From: Formosa sp. Hel1_31_208
Lineage (GTDB): Bacteria; Bacteroidota; Bacteroidia; Flavobacteriales; Flavobacteriaceae
Direction of reading: 5' to 3'
Length of the DNA stretch: 64,000 nucleotides
Assembly (NCBI RefSeq): GCF_900104785.1
Contig: NZ_LT629733.1
Location: 1,210,501-1,274,500 of the forward strand
Shown here: piece by piece, positions 27,553 through 36,540 of the stretch
Numbering within the stretch: the first letter of the stretch is position 1
Layout of the letters: every line of letters begins with the position of its first letter
The notes under the pieces: model-generated
The model's input: the letters and a program-made list of their open reading frames with translations, nothing else
What the model was told of the DNA's origin: nothing
Databases searched by the model: none
Made by a program: the position numbers and the translations under genes

Positions 27553-28998
27553 TTAATTATTCTTTGAATACCCAATGGCCTTACCAATTAAGGTAGCACT
27601 GGTACAATTTATTACGTTTACATACACGAGATCACCAATCTTAAAATGTTCCTTAGGAAATACCGCAACCGTATTTTGTGAGGTGCGTCCAGACCATTCT
27701 TGGTTAGATTTTTTTGATTCGCGTTCAATTAAAACCTCTACCGTTGTATTGAGGTATTCTTTGGTTCTAATTTCACTGTGTTCACGCTGTCGTTGAACAA
27801 TTTCAGCCAATCGCCGTTTTTTTACTGGTTCGGGAACATCATCTTCCATTTTTCGCTCTGCCATAGTGCCTGGCCGTTCTGAATACGTAAACATGTAACC
27901 AAAGTGATATTTTACATAATCCATTAAACTTAAGGTGTCTTCATGGTCTTGTTCTGTTTCTGTTGGGAAACCTGAAATAAGATCCTGACTGATAGAGCAT
28001 TCTGGAAGTATGCGTCTTATATGATCAATAAGTTTAAAATATTCTTCACGCGTATGTAGGCGATTCATTTCTTTGAGTATGCGGTTGCTGCCGCTTTGAA
28101 CTGGTAAATGAATATGCTTACATATATTATCGTACGTCGCCATCATCTCAATGACATCAAGCGTTAAATCTTGCGGGTTTGAGGTTGAAAAACGAATGCG
28201 CATTTTTGGTTGTGCTTTGGCACATAATGCAAGCAACTGGGCAAAATTTACAGCGGTTACTTTTTGCATATCACTGGCTTTTACAAAGTCTTTTTTAAGT
28301 CCGCCTCCATACCATAAATAACTGTCTACATTTTGACCTAACAGTGTAATTTCCTTATAGCCTTTACTCCAAAGATCATTGATTTCTTTAATAATACTTT
28401 GCGGATCACGGCTGCGTTCGCGACCTCTAGTAAAAGGTACTACGCAAAAGGTGCACATGTTGTCACAACCTCTTGTGATGGATACAAATGCCGTCACACC
28501 ATTTGTGTTTAATCTGACAGGTGCAATATCTCCATAGGTTTCTTCTTTAGACAGAATTACATTAATGGCATCACGACCGTCATCGACTTCCGCAAGGAGA
28601 TTAGGTAAATCTTTATAAGCATCTGGACCTACAACTAAATCTACAATTTTCTCTTCTTCTAAAAATTTGGTTTTCAAACGTTCAGCCATACAGCCTAACA
28701 CGCCAACTTTCATTTTAGGATTAATACGTTTTACAGCGTTATATTTTTCTAAACGCTTTCTTACCGTTTGTTCGGCTTTGTCGCGTATGGAGCAGGTGTT
28801 GACCAAAACTAAATCAGCTTCTTCAAGATGTTGTGTGGTATTGAACCCTTGCTTAGATAAAATTGAGGCTACAATTTCACTGTCACTAAAATTCATAGCG
28901 CAGCCGTAACTTTCTATAAAAAGTTTTCGAGTATTTCCCTCTTTATGATCTAAAATTAGATTTTGACCTTGCTTCTTTTCGTCTATTGTTTTCTCCAT
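27553..28998 (-). CDS. miaB: tRNA-2-methylthio-N6-dimethylallyladenosine synthase MiaB
   Basis: A radical-SAM methylthiotransferase that adds the methylthio group to i6A37 of tRNAs reading UNN codons. The N-terminal UPF0004 domain has the auxiliary cluster cysteines (ESYGCAMN, LVNTCSIRDKAEQT, GVLGCMAERL). The radical-SAM motif is RGCDNMCTFCVVP, and a TRAM domain ends the protein. I chose ATG 28998 (MEKTIDEKKQGQ, 481 residues, the family length) over a TTG nine codons upstream. Confidence 0.95.
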   Translation of the reverse strand: MEKTIDEKKQGQNLILDHKEGNTRKLFIESYGCAMNFSDSEIVASILSKQGFNTTQHLEEADLVLVNTCSIRDKAEQTVRKRLEKYNAVKRINPKMKVGVLGCMAERLKTKFLEEEKIVDLVVGPDAYKDLPNLLAEVDDGRDAINVILSKEETYGDIAPVRLNTNGVTAFVSITRGCDNMCTFCVVPFTRGRERSRDPQSIIKEINDLWSKGYKEITLLGQNVDSYLWYGGGLKKDFVKASDMQKVTAVNFAQLLALCAKAQPKMRIRFSTSNPQDLTLDVIEMMATYDNICKHIHLPVQSGSNRILKEMNRLHTREEYFKLIDHIRRILPECSISQDLISGFPTETEQDHEDTLSLMDYVKYHFGYMFTYSERPGTMAERKMEDDVPEPVKKRRLAEIVQRQREHSEIRTKEYLNTTVEVLIERESKKSNQEWSGRTSQNTVAVFPKEHFKIGDLVYVNVINCTSATLIGKAIGYSKNN

Positions 28999-29033
28999 GT
29001 ATTTTACAAAGTAATCTGTATTCAATAAGCATG

Positions 29034-29066
29034 CAAAGATAGTATAATTTTAAGTATTATGACAAA
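29034..29066 (-). promoter_or_regulatory. Promoter of miaB
   Basis: TTTG (29063-29066), 21 bases, then TATCTTTG (29034-29041) on the minus strand match the Bacteroidota pattern exactly. The -33 box lies inside the palindrome at 29056-29076. Confidence 0.7.
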
Positions 29067-29076
29067 GTGTCATAAT
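29056..29076. promoter_or_regulatory. Perfect inverted repeat overlapping the miaB -33 box
   Basis: Arms ATTATGACA (29056-29064) and TGTCATAAT (29068-29076) are perfect complements around AAG. The site lies between divergent genes (miaB and the membrane protein at 29142) and covers the -33 element of miaB, the usual geometry of a repressor operator. The binding protein is unknown. Confidence 0.6.
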
Positions 29077-29141
29077 GGATGTTGATTTGGATATGCTTAA
29101 ATTTTAATGTATTTTAAAAATTAATTTAAACTTTCCTAGCA

Positions 29142-29906
29142 ATGACTTTTACCGATATTCAACAAAAAATATTACATGCTCCAATGCTTGATTTTGGGCA
29201 GATTTTTAACAACAGCATAGAGCTTTTTAAGAAAGTTTGGCTTCAAGGCCTCATCATGTTGTTGCTTACTATTGCTTTTGCCATACCATTTGTTTTTATC
29301 GTTTATATGCCGTTAATCCTAATAGGAATAGCTGATACAGTGACCAATGGTAATTTTGAAACTCTAGCTCCTATTGCTATGCTATTTCTTATTGTAGCCT
29401 ATCTCTTATTTATTTTTGCAAGTATGGTAGTGACCTTTGGATTGAAAGCAGCACTATATCGCATTATGCGTAAAAAAGATAGTAATGATGAAGGGCCTGA
29501 TGATTACTTTTATTTTCTTCGGAAGCCTTATCTTGGAAAGACTATTAATTTATCACTAGCGTATTTTGGAATAAGTTTGATTGCAGCGCTTTTGTGTTTT
29601 TTTCCACTCATCTATGTGATTGTTCCACTAAACTTATTGATTGTTATCTATGCCTTTAATCCCGATATATCAACTTCTGATTTGATTAAAGCGAGTTTCG
29701 AATTAGGCAATAAAAAATGGCTTATTACTTTTGGTTTAGTTATCGTTGCGGCCATCCTTGCACAATTAGTTGGTATGTTGATGTGTGGTATAGGAATATT
29801 TTTTACCGCGTGCTTTGCATATATACCGCAGTACTTTATTTATAAGGAAGTTATTGGTTTTGATGATAATGAAATGAGATTTTTAGGAGAAGAGCAAGAC
29901 GTATAA
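29142..29906 (+). CDS. Polytopic membrane protein of unknown function
   Basis: A 254-residue integral membrane protein with about six hydrophobic helices (for example LIMLLLTIAFAIPFVFIVYMPLILIGIA and WLITFGLVIVAAILAQLVGMLMCGIGIFF). A cytoplasmic loop (RIMRKKDSNDEGPDDYFYFLRKPYLG) breaks the chain near residue 115. The layout is reminiscent of glycerophosphoryl-diester-type or DUF975-like membrane domains with paired amphipathic helices, but I cannot assign a family. It may share the palindrome at 29056-29076 with miaB as a regulatory site. Confidence 0.75.
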   Translation: MTFTDIQQKILHAPMLDFGQIFNNSIELFKKVWLQGLIMLLLTIAFAIPFVFIVYMPLILIGIADTVTNGNFETLAPIAMLFLIVAYLLFIFASMVVTFGLKAALYRIMRKKDSNDEGPDDYFYFLRKPYLGKTINLSLAYFGISLIAALLCFFPLIYVIVPLNLLIVIYAFNPDISTSDLIKASFELGNKKWLITFGLVIVAAILAQLVGMLMCGIGIFFTACFAYIPQYFIYKEVIGFDDNEMRFLGEEQDV

Positions 29907-29948
29907 CGCAACCTTTTGGAGTTTTATGCATCTTATAAAAAATGCTTT

Positions 29949-30386
29949 ATGAAAATCCCTAAAATTTTGACACTATGTCTTTGCTTCGTCTTGTTGTTTA
30001 CAAATACGCAATGTGATGAAGACGATGAAGTGTCATCCCCTTGCAATCAAATAGTCGTGATTGATAATAACTTATATGACACGGCCGAATCTGATGACTT
30101 CTCCCTAGTAAGTGCCGAAGTTAATGATAATTGTTTATTCATTAATGTTTCGGCAAGTGGTTGTGATGGAAATACATGGAGTATGGTTTTGGTTGATTCA
30201 GGAAGTATAGCAGAGTCTTCGCCTGAACAACGTTTTTTAAAGTTTATATTTTCTAATGATGAATCTTGTCTAGCAGTATTTAGCCAAGAGCGCTCATTTG
30301 ATCTAACACAATTACAAATCAATGACAGTAATGAAATAGTATTAAACATAGACGGTTTTCCAGAACCACTTTTATATGTTTACTAA
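29949..30386 (+). CDS. Hypothetical lipoprotein
   Basis: Start ATG 29949 gives a lipoprotein signal peptide KILTLCLCFVLLFTNTQC with Cys as the likely lipidation site; a TTG 11 codons upstream only adds a polar stretch. The mature part (about 125 residues) is acidic, starts with DEDDEVSSPC and has three further cysteines (NDNCL, SGCDG, ESCLA) that could form disulphides. It is beta-rich by pattern, like many Bacteroidota lipoproteins of unknown role. It follows the membrane protein by 42 bases and ends in a good terminator. Confidence 0.75.
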   Translation: MKIPKILTLCLCFVLLFTNTQCDEDDEVSSPCNQIVVIDNNLYDTAESDDFSLVSAEVNDNCLFINVSASGCDGNTWSMVLVDSGSIAESSPEQRFLKFIFSNDESCLAVFSQERSFDLTQLQINDSNEIVLNIDGFPEPLLYVY

Positions 30387-30406
30387 GTACACTTAAAATT
30401 TTTATC

Positions 30407-30431
30407 ACCTGAATCTTATTCAGGTTTTTTT
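30407..30431 (+). terminator. Terminator after the lipoprotein gene
   Basis: ACCTGAAT (30407-30414) pairs with ATTCAGGT (30418-30425), followed by seven T. Confidence 0.85.
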
Positions 30432-30519
30432 ATGGTTATTTGTCAGATAAAGGACCTTGTTTTTAAGACTAAATACAATCGAAATTGACTTAAATTAGGA
30501 AGATAACTTTTTTTTCAAC

Positions 30520-30527
30520 TACATTTG
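30520..30527 (+). promoter_or_regulatory. Promoter -7 element of topA
   Basis: TACATTTG, an exact TAnnTTTG match, ends 19 bases before the ATG of topA. Confidence 0.55.
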
Positions 30528-30546
30528 TAGCCTTAAAAAATCATAT

Positions 30547-33051
30547 ATGCCGAAGAATTTAGTCATTGTAGAGTCGCCTGCAAAAGCCAAAACCATTGAG
30601 AAATTTCTTGGGAAAGATTTCAAAGTAGAATCGAGTTTTGGTCATATTGCAGACTTACCATCGAAGGAATTAGGAGTAGATGTTGATGGAGATTTTAAAC
30701 CCAAATATCAAGTTTCAAAAGATAAAAAAGACGTTGTAAAGAAACTTAAAGCACTCGCCAAAAAAGCTGAAATGGTTTGGTTAGCAAGTGATGAGGATCG
30801 AGAAGGAGAAGCCATTGCTTGGCATTTAGCCGAAACTTTAGAATTAGATAAGGCAAAAACCAAACGAATCGTTTTTCATGAGATTACAAAATCAGCAATC
30901 AAAAAAGCAATTGAAAACCCTCGAGGAATCGATTATGATCTCGTTGATGCTCAGCAGGCAAGACGCGTTCTAGATCGTATAGTAGGTTATGAGTTGTCTC
31001 CTGTATTATGGAGAAAAGTTAAAGGCGGATTGTCGGCAGGGCGTGTGCAATCGGTTTCTGTGAGACTTATTGTGGAAAGAGAAAGAGAAATTACTAATTT
31101 TTCTCCGGTAGCATCATATAGAATAGATGCTGAATTTTCTAATGAGGACGGACAAACATTTAAGGCAAAACTTCCGAAGAATTTTTCGACGAAAGCACAA
31201 GCTTTAAAGTTTTTAGAGCTTAATGCTTCTGCAACTTTTAAAGTTGCAGATTTAGAGAAAAAACCAGCTAAGAAATCACCAGCAGCACCATTTACTACCT
31301 CTACATTACAGCAAGAAGCATCTAGGAAATTGGGCTTCTCAGTGAGCAGAACCATGAGCAATGCACAACGTTTGTATGAAGCGGGTTTAATTACGTATAT
31401 GAGAACCGATAGTGTCAATCTTTCCGATGAAGCTAGAAAAGGTGCTCAGGCAGAAATTGAAGATGCTTATGGCTCGAAGTTCAGTAAACCAAGAACCTAT
31501 AAAGGAAAATCTAAAGGGGCTCAAGAGGCTCACGAGGCCATTAGACCGACAGATTTTAAAAGGCACTCAGTCGATATTGAAAGAGATCAAGCACGATTGT
31601 ATGATTTAATTTGGAAACGTGCTATAGCCTCCCAAATGAGTGATGCCGAATTAGAACGAACCAATGTTAAAATACAAGCATCGACACATAAAGAGACATT
31701 TACGGCAAATGGAGAGGTGATTACATTTGAAGGATTTTTAAAAGTTTACCTTGAAGGAACAGATGATGAAGATATAGAGCAAGAAGGTATGTTGCCCGCA
31801 ATGCGAATTAATGAAACCCTATTAAATAGCTATATTTCCGCAACCGAACGTTTTTCACGTGCACCATATCGGTACACAGAAGCTTCATTGGTAAAGCAAT
31901 TGGAAGAGCTTGGTATTGGTCGACCATCTACTTATGCGCCAACTATTTCTACAATTCAAAATAGAAATTATGTAGCAAAAGGTAGTAATGAAGGTGTTGA
32001 ACGTAACTATTCTCAGTTGCGCCTACAAAATGGACAGATAAGTGATAATCAATTAACTGAAAAAGTCAATAGTGATAAAGGGAAGTTGGTACCAACAGAT
32101 ATTGGAATGATCGTTACCGATTTCTTAGTAACACATTTCGGTAGTATTTTAGATTATAACTTTACCGCGAAAGTAGAGGCAGATTTTGATCAAATTGCAG
32201 AAGGTAAAGAGGATTGGACGAAAATGATGAGAGATTTCTACAAGAGTTTTCATCCTACAGTAGAAGATGTTGCTGAAAATGCTGATCGCGAATCTGGTGA
32301 GCGTATATTAGGTAAAGATCCGAAAACTGGAAAGCAGGTGAGTGTGCGTCTGGGTAAATTTGGACCGATGGTGCAAATTGGAACTGTTGATGATGAAGAA
32401 AAACCGCAGTTTGCAAGTTTGTCTCCAGATCAGCAATTGACCACAATTACTTACGAAGAGGCCATGGAGCTCTTTAAATTACCAAAACAACTAGGGACAT
32501 ACGAAGGAGAAACTCTAGAAGTCAATAATGGTCGTTTTGGGCCTTATGTGAAATTTGGAAAGAAATTTGTGTCGCTTCCAGCTGGAACAAATCCAATGGA
32601 TGTTGAAATGGAATTAGCTATAGAGCTGATTAAAGAAAAGCAAAAAGCTGACGCTCCTATATACACGTATCAAGATTTACCTGTTCAGAAGGGTAAAGGA
32701 CGTTTTGGACCATTTATTAAATGGAATAATATGTTTATCAATGTTAACAAAAAATACGATTGGGATAATTTATCGGATAGTGATATTGTTACATTGATTG
32801 AAGAAAAGATACAGAAAGAAATAGATAAAGTCATTCACAATTGGGAAGACGAAGGGATACGTGTCGAGAAAGCAAGATGGGGACGACATAATATACTAAA
32901 GGGTAAGGTGAAAGTTGAACTACCTAAAACTGTTGATGTTTCTAAAATGACCCTTGAAGAGGCGCAAGCATATATAGAAAAGAAAGCACCAAAGAAAAAG
33001 GTTGCTACTAAAAAGAAAACTACCAAAAAGAAAACCACTACTAAAAAGTAA
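30547..33051 (+). CDS. topA: DNA topoisomerase I
   Basis: A type IA topoisomerase that relaxes negative supercoils. The Toprim domain opens the protein (NLVIVESPAKAKTIEKFLG, with the acidic DEDREGEAIAWHL). The catalytic tyrosine is about Tyr284 in GLITYMRTDSVNLSD, and the core continues with GIGRPSTYAPTI. Instead of zinc fingers the C-terminus carries beta-rich repeats (GRFGPYVKFGKKFVSLP, GRFGPFIKWNNMFINV) and a Lys/Thr/Pro tail (KKAPKKKVATKKKTTKKK) for DNA contact. At 834 residues it is normal for Bacteroidota. The arginase-like gene follows after five bases. Confidence 0.97.
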   Translation: MPKNLVIVESPAKAKTIEKFLGKDFKVESSFGHIADLPSKELGVDVDGDFKPKYQVSKDKKDVVKKLKALAKKAEMVWLASDEDREGEAIAWHLAETLELDKAKTKRIVFHEITKSAIKKAIENPRGIDYDLVDAQQARRVLDRIVGYELSPVLWRKVKGGLSAGRVQSVSVRLIVEREREITNFSPVASYRIDAEFSNEDGQTFKAKLPKNFSTKAQALKFLELNASATFKVADLEKKPAKKSPAAPFTTSTLQQEASRKLGFSVSRTMSNAQRLYEAGLITYMRTDSVNLSDEARKGAQAEIEDAYGSKFSKPRTYKGKSKGAQEAHEAIRPTDFKRHSVDIERDQARLYDLIWKRAIASQMSDAELERTNVKIQASTHKETFTANGEVITFEGFLKVYLEGTDDEDIEQEGMLPAMRINETLLNSYISATERFSRAPYRYTEASLVKQLEELGIGRPSTYAPTISTIQNRNYVAKGSNEGVERNYSQLRLQNGQISDNQLTEKVNSDKGKLVPTDIGMIVTDFLVTHFGSILDYNFTAKVEADFDQIAEGKEDWTKMMRDFYKSFHPTVEDVAENADRESGERILGKDPKTGKQVSVRLGKFGPMVQIGTVDDEEKPQFASLSPDQQLTTITYEEAMELFKLPKQLGTYEGETLEVNNGRFGPYVKFGKKFVSLPAGTNPMDVEMELAIELIKEKQKADAPIYTYQDLPVQKGKGRFGPFIKWNNMFINVNKKYDWDNLSDSDIVTLIEEKIQKEIDKVIHNWEDEGIRVEKARWGRHNILKGKVKVELPKTVDVSKMTLEEAQAYIEKKAPKKKVATKKKTTKKKTTTKK

Positions 33052-33056
33052 AAGCA

Positions 33057-34223
33057 ATGAATTTTAATTTTTTGTCTCCTGTTTCAGATGCAGTCTTAGC
33101 TCATAACGAACTATTATCGCAGCAAGCACTGGGCAAAAAAATAAAAATTCACTCCGAACAACAAGGAATTCCAGATCTGGAAGATGTTCAGCTTGTTATT
33201 ATAGGTGTAAAGGAGAATCGGAATGATGTCAATTATATGGGAGAGGTATTAAACTTCGATATCATTAGGACATCTCTTTATTCATTATTCCCAGGTAACT
33301 GGTATATGAATATAGCCGATTTAGGTGATATTCCTGAAGGCTCATCAATAGAAGACACCTATTATGCCTTGCGCACTATTATATCTATTCTCTTAGAAAA
33401 AAAAATCATACCTATTATTATTGGAGGAAGTCAAGATCTGACCTATGCTAATTATCGTGCATATGATACCATGGCACCTATGGTTAATATTGTGAACGTT
33501 GATAGTAATTTTGATTTAGGGGATGCATCGGTTGAGATGAAGAATAATAGTTTCCTTGGAAAAATCATATTAGACAAGCCATACAATCTTTTTAATTATT
33601 CGGCCATAGGGTATCAAACTTATTTTAATTCTCAAGAAGAAATTGATTTGATGGAGAAACTCTATTTTGAGGCCTATCGATTAGGAGAGGTGACGCATAA
33701 TATCAATTTGGTTGAACCAGTGATGCGGGATGCTCATATAGTAACTATGGATTTAAAATCTGTTAGAGCGGCAGAAGTAGGTGCTAAGCAAAAATACTCT
33801 CCAAACGGATTTAATGGAAAAGAGATATGTGCTATTTCAAGATATGCAGGTATCAGTAATAAGGTATCGTCATTTGGTATTTATGAATATAAAATGACCA
33901 AAGAATTGGATGCAACGCCTATGCTAATAGCTCAAATAATATGGTACTTTATTGAAGGTGTCAATTGTAGAGTTAATGATGATGATTTTAGCAATGAATC
34001 TAACCATCAAAAGTACAATGTATTAATAGAAGACGATGAACTTATCTTCTATAAAAGTGTGAAATCGGGACGATGGTGGATAGAAATTCCTTTTTTGCCA
34101 AATGTTAATAATAAATTAAAAAAGCATACGTTATTACCATGCACGCTTGAAGATTATCAGGAGGCAAGCCATGGTAAAATACCTGAAAGATGGTATAAAG
34201 CCTATAAAAAGAACGGGTTTTAG
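33057..34223 (+). CDS. Arginase-fold (formimidoylglutamase-like) protein lacking metal ligands
   Basis: The 388 residues follow the ureohydrolase (arginase/agmatinase/HutG) fold, but all three manganese motifs are altered. The GG-x-H motif reads IIGGSQDL with Gln in place of His. The D-A-H-x-D motif reads NVDSNFDLG with Asn in place of His. The S-x-D-x-D motif reads TMDLKSV with Lys for the second Asp. Catalysis by the known mechanism is therefore unlikely. The gene sits five bases after topA and just before gldKLMN, a neighbourhood common in Flavobacteriaceae. It may be a structural or regulatory pseudoenzyme; databases often call it formimidoylglutamase. Confidence 0.8.
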   Translation: MNFNFLSPVSDAVLAHNELLSQQALGKKIKIHSEQQGIPDLEDVQLVIIGVKENRNDVNYMGEVLNFDIIRTSLYSLFPGNWYMNIADLGDIPEGSSIEDTYYALRTIISILLEKKIIPIIIGGSQDLTYANYRAYDTMAPMVNIVNVDSNFDLGDASVEMKNNSFLGKIILDKPYNLFNYSAIGYQTYFNSQEEIDLMEKLYFEAYRLGEVTHNINLVEPVMRDAHIVTMDLKSVRAAEVGAKQKYSPNGFNGKEICAISRYAGISNKVSSFGIYEYKMTKELDATPMLIAQIIWYFIEGVNCRVNDDDFSNESNHQKYNVLIEDDELIFYKSVKSGRWWIEIPFLPNVNNKLKKHTLLPCTLEDYQEASHGKIPERWYKAYKKNGF

Positions 34224-34309
34224 TGTGTTTTGTGAGTGTTTTTTAACAGTTTTTTAATCGATGAAATGTTAACTTTTTGGGATTAAGTGTAAAAAAGATT
34301 GAAAAAAAG

Positions 34310-34340
34310 TTGGTTTTTACAAAATATATAAATATGTTTA
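34310..34340 (+). promoter_or_regulatory. Candidate promoter of the gldKLMN operon
   Basis: TTGG (34310-34313), 19 bases, TATGTTTA (34333-34340), one mismatch to the -7 consensus, then a 69-base leader to gldK. Confidence 0.45.
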
Positions 34341-34409
34341 CTGCCTTGAAAAAATTAAGATAACAATTAAGACATAATTACAACTAAAATAATTTAACCT
34401 CGAGTTTCT

Positions 34410-35780
34410 ATGAATATTAAGAAGTTTATTTTGTTAACGGCCGTTTTAGCTCTTATGGTCAGTTGTAACTCTGGGGACAGAGGACAACTTGTAGGAGTTA
34501 AAGGAAAGAAATGGCATCCCGAAAAGCCCTACGGTATGACACTTGTTCCTGGTGGAGCATTCATTATGGGTAAATCGGATGACGATTTAGCTGGAGTGCA
34601 AGACGCTCCAACTAGAACCGTAACTGTAAGAGCATTTTACATGGACGAAACTGAAATCACCAATAGTGAGTATCGTCAATTTGTAGAATGGGTAAGAGAT
34701 TCTACGCTTAGAATGCAACTAGCAATTCTAGCTGATGACATTGGTGAAACTCCAGGTAATGGAGGTATTGGTGAATTTGCCTTTAGTGATGCTGATCCAG
34801 CTAACATGTCAGTGTATGAAAAGTATATGTACGATAATTATAGCGGTCTCGGACCTACAGGTTATGAAGGACGAAAATTAAACAAAGATGTTGATTTAAT
34901 TTTTGACACAGCAGATTACCCAGATGAATACTATGCAGAGGTCATGGATACCATGTATTTACCAATTGAGGAATCTTATAATGGACAACGTACATGGGAT
35001 GTAAAGAAATTTAAATTCCAATATACATACATGGACATTCAAAAAGCGGCTAAAAACAGAAACTTAAGCCGTAAAGATGTCATAATTACGGAAGAAGTAG
35101 AAATCTATCCAGACACAACGGCTTGGATTAGAGATTTCTCTTACTCTTATAATGAACCAATGCACAATGATTATTTCTGGCATGATGCTTATGGCGATTA
35201 TCCAGTTGTTGGAGTGTCTTGGAAACAAGCAAAAGCTTTTTGTCAATGGAGAACTCTGTATCATAATTCATACAGGAAATCTAAAGGAAATCACTATGTG
35301 AACTCTTACAGATTACCATCTGAGGCAGAATGGGAATATGCGGCAAGAGGAGGTCTTCAAGGAGCAACCTTCCCTTGGGGTGGGCCATATGCGAAAAATG
35401 ATAGAGGTTGCTTTATGGCAAACTTTAAACCATTGCGTGGAGATTATGCAGCCGATCAGGCATTATATACAGTTGAAGCTGATGCTTACGAGCCAAATGA
35501 TTTTAACTTATACAATATGGCCGGTAATGTTTCAGAATGGGTACAAGGATCTTACGATGCTGGTTCCTATGAATACATGGCGTCGTTTAATCCTAGTGTG
35601 AATAACCCCGAAAACACCCGTAAAGTAGTTCGAGGTGGCTCTTGGAAAGATGTTGCTTACTTCTTACAAGTGAGTTCTAGAGATTATGAATATGCAGATT
35701 CTGCTAGAAGTTATATCGGTTTTAGAACTGTACAAGATTATATGGGTACAGAGGTCACTAAAAACGCAGCTACTAACTAA
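34410..35780 (+). CDS. gldK: Gliding motility / T9SS lipoprotein GldK
   Basis: An outer-membrane lipoprotein that forms the periplasmic ring of the type IX secretion system with GldN. The lipobox ends at Cys19 (LTAVLALMVSC). The body is a formylglycine-generating-enzyme (sulfatase-modifying) fold: GMTLVPGGAFIMGKSDDD near residue 43, SYRLPSEAEWEYAARGG, NLYNMAGNVSEWV and the ending RKVVRGGSWKDVAYFLQVSSRDY. An insertion of about 130 residues between the first two blocks is typical of GldK. The 456 residues match the family. It is first in gldK-L-M-N. Confidence 0.96.
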   Translation: MNIKKFILLTAVLALMVSCNSGDRGQLVGVKGKKWHPEKPYGMTLVPGGAFIMGKSDDDLAGVQDAPTRTVTVRAFYMDETEITNSEYRQFVEWVRDSTLRMQLAILADDIGETPGNGGIGEFAFSDADPANMSVYEKYMYDNYSGLGPTGYEGRKLNKDVDLIFDTADYPDEYYAEVMDTMYLPIEESYNGQRTWDVKKFKFQYTYMDIQKAAKNRNLSRKDVIITEEVEIYPDTTAWIRDFSYSYNEPMHNDYFWHDAYGDYPVVGVSWKQAKAFCQWRTLYHNSYRKSKGNHYVNSYRLPSEAEWEYAARGGLQGATFPWGGPYAKNDRGCFMANFKPLRGDYAADQALYTVEADAYEPNDFNLYNMAGNVSEWVQGSYDAGSYEYMASFNPSVNNPENTRKVVRGGSWKDVAYFLQVSSRDYEYADSARSYIGFRTVQDYMGTEVTKNAATN

Positions 35781-35855
35781 ACTAAATAATTAACTCAACG
35801 AAATAAATATTAATCTACTTAAGTACAAATCCACTTAAAACTAAAAAACAAAATT

Positions 35856-36488
35856 ATGGCACAGAACGGAAACATCACAATCACAAATATGGTCTACGGA
35901 CTAGGAGCAGCAATCGTAATTGTTGGAGCTTTATTTAAAATTCAGCACTGGCCTTATGGGTCATTAATCCTAACTATCGGTATGATTGTAGAGGCCTTAG
36001 TATTTACATATTCAGCATTTGAAAGACAGCAGTCAGACTTAGACTGGTCGTTAGTATATCCAGAATTATCGGGTGGAATGGGATCTAAAAAAGCAAAAAA
36101 AGAAGAACCTAAAGATGCCGAAGGATTATTGTCTAAAAAATTAGATAATTTATTAAAAGAAGCTAAAATTGATGGTGAATTAATGGCAAGCCTTGGAATG
36201 GGTATCAAAAACTTTGAAGATGCTGCTAAAGGAATTAGCCCAACTGTTGATGGTATGAATGCTCAAAAGAAATATAGCGAAGAAATGTCTTTAGCTGCTG
36301 CTCAAATGGAATCATTGAACAGTCTTTATAAAGTGCAAATGGAAAGCGCTAACCGCCAAGCGGCAATTAATGAAGAAGCAGTTGAAAATGCAACTAAATT
36401 AAAAGAACAAATGCAATCCTTAGCATCTAACTTATCATCATTAAATGGTGTATATGGAGGAATGTTATCTGCAATGAATAAAAACTAA
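35856..36488 (+). CDS. gldL: Gliding motility / T9SS motor protein GldL
   Basis: An inner-membrane stator-like subunit that, with GldM, converts the proton gradient into motion and secretion. Two helices (about 8-28 and 36-55) are joined by the conserved KIQHWPYGS loop, and the second helix contains Glu in MIVEALVF, the proposed proton-path residue. The C-terminal 150 residues are cytoplasmic and largely helical (coiled-coil-like, EEMSLAAAQMESLNSLYKVQ). The 210 residues match the family. Confidence 0.96.
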   Translation: MAQNGNITITNMVYGLGAAIVIVGALFKIQHWPYGSLILTIGMIVEALVFTYSAFERQQSDLDWSLVYPELSGGMGSKKAKKEEPKDAEGLLSKKLDNLLKEAKIDGELMASLGMGIKNFEDAAKGISPTVDGMNAQKKYSEEMSLAAAQMESLNSLYKVQMESANRQAAINEEAVENATKLKEQMQSLASNLSSLNGVYGGMLSAMNKN

Positions 36489-36540
36489 TTAGTTTTTTGA
36501 ACTATAATTAATATTAATTAACTACTAAAAACTAATTAAC

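Noticed and set aside
28999..29025. TTG start giving MiaB nine extra residues
   Set aside because: ATG 28998 matches the usual 481-residue family length and has a better distance to the promoter.
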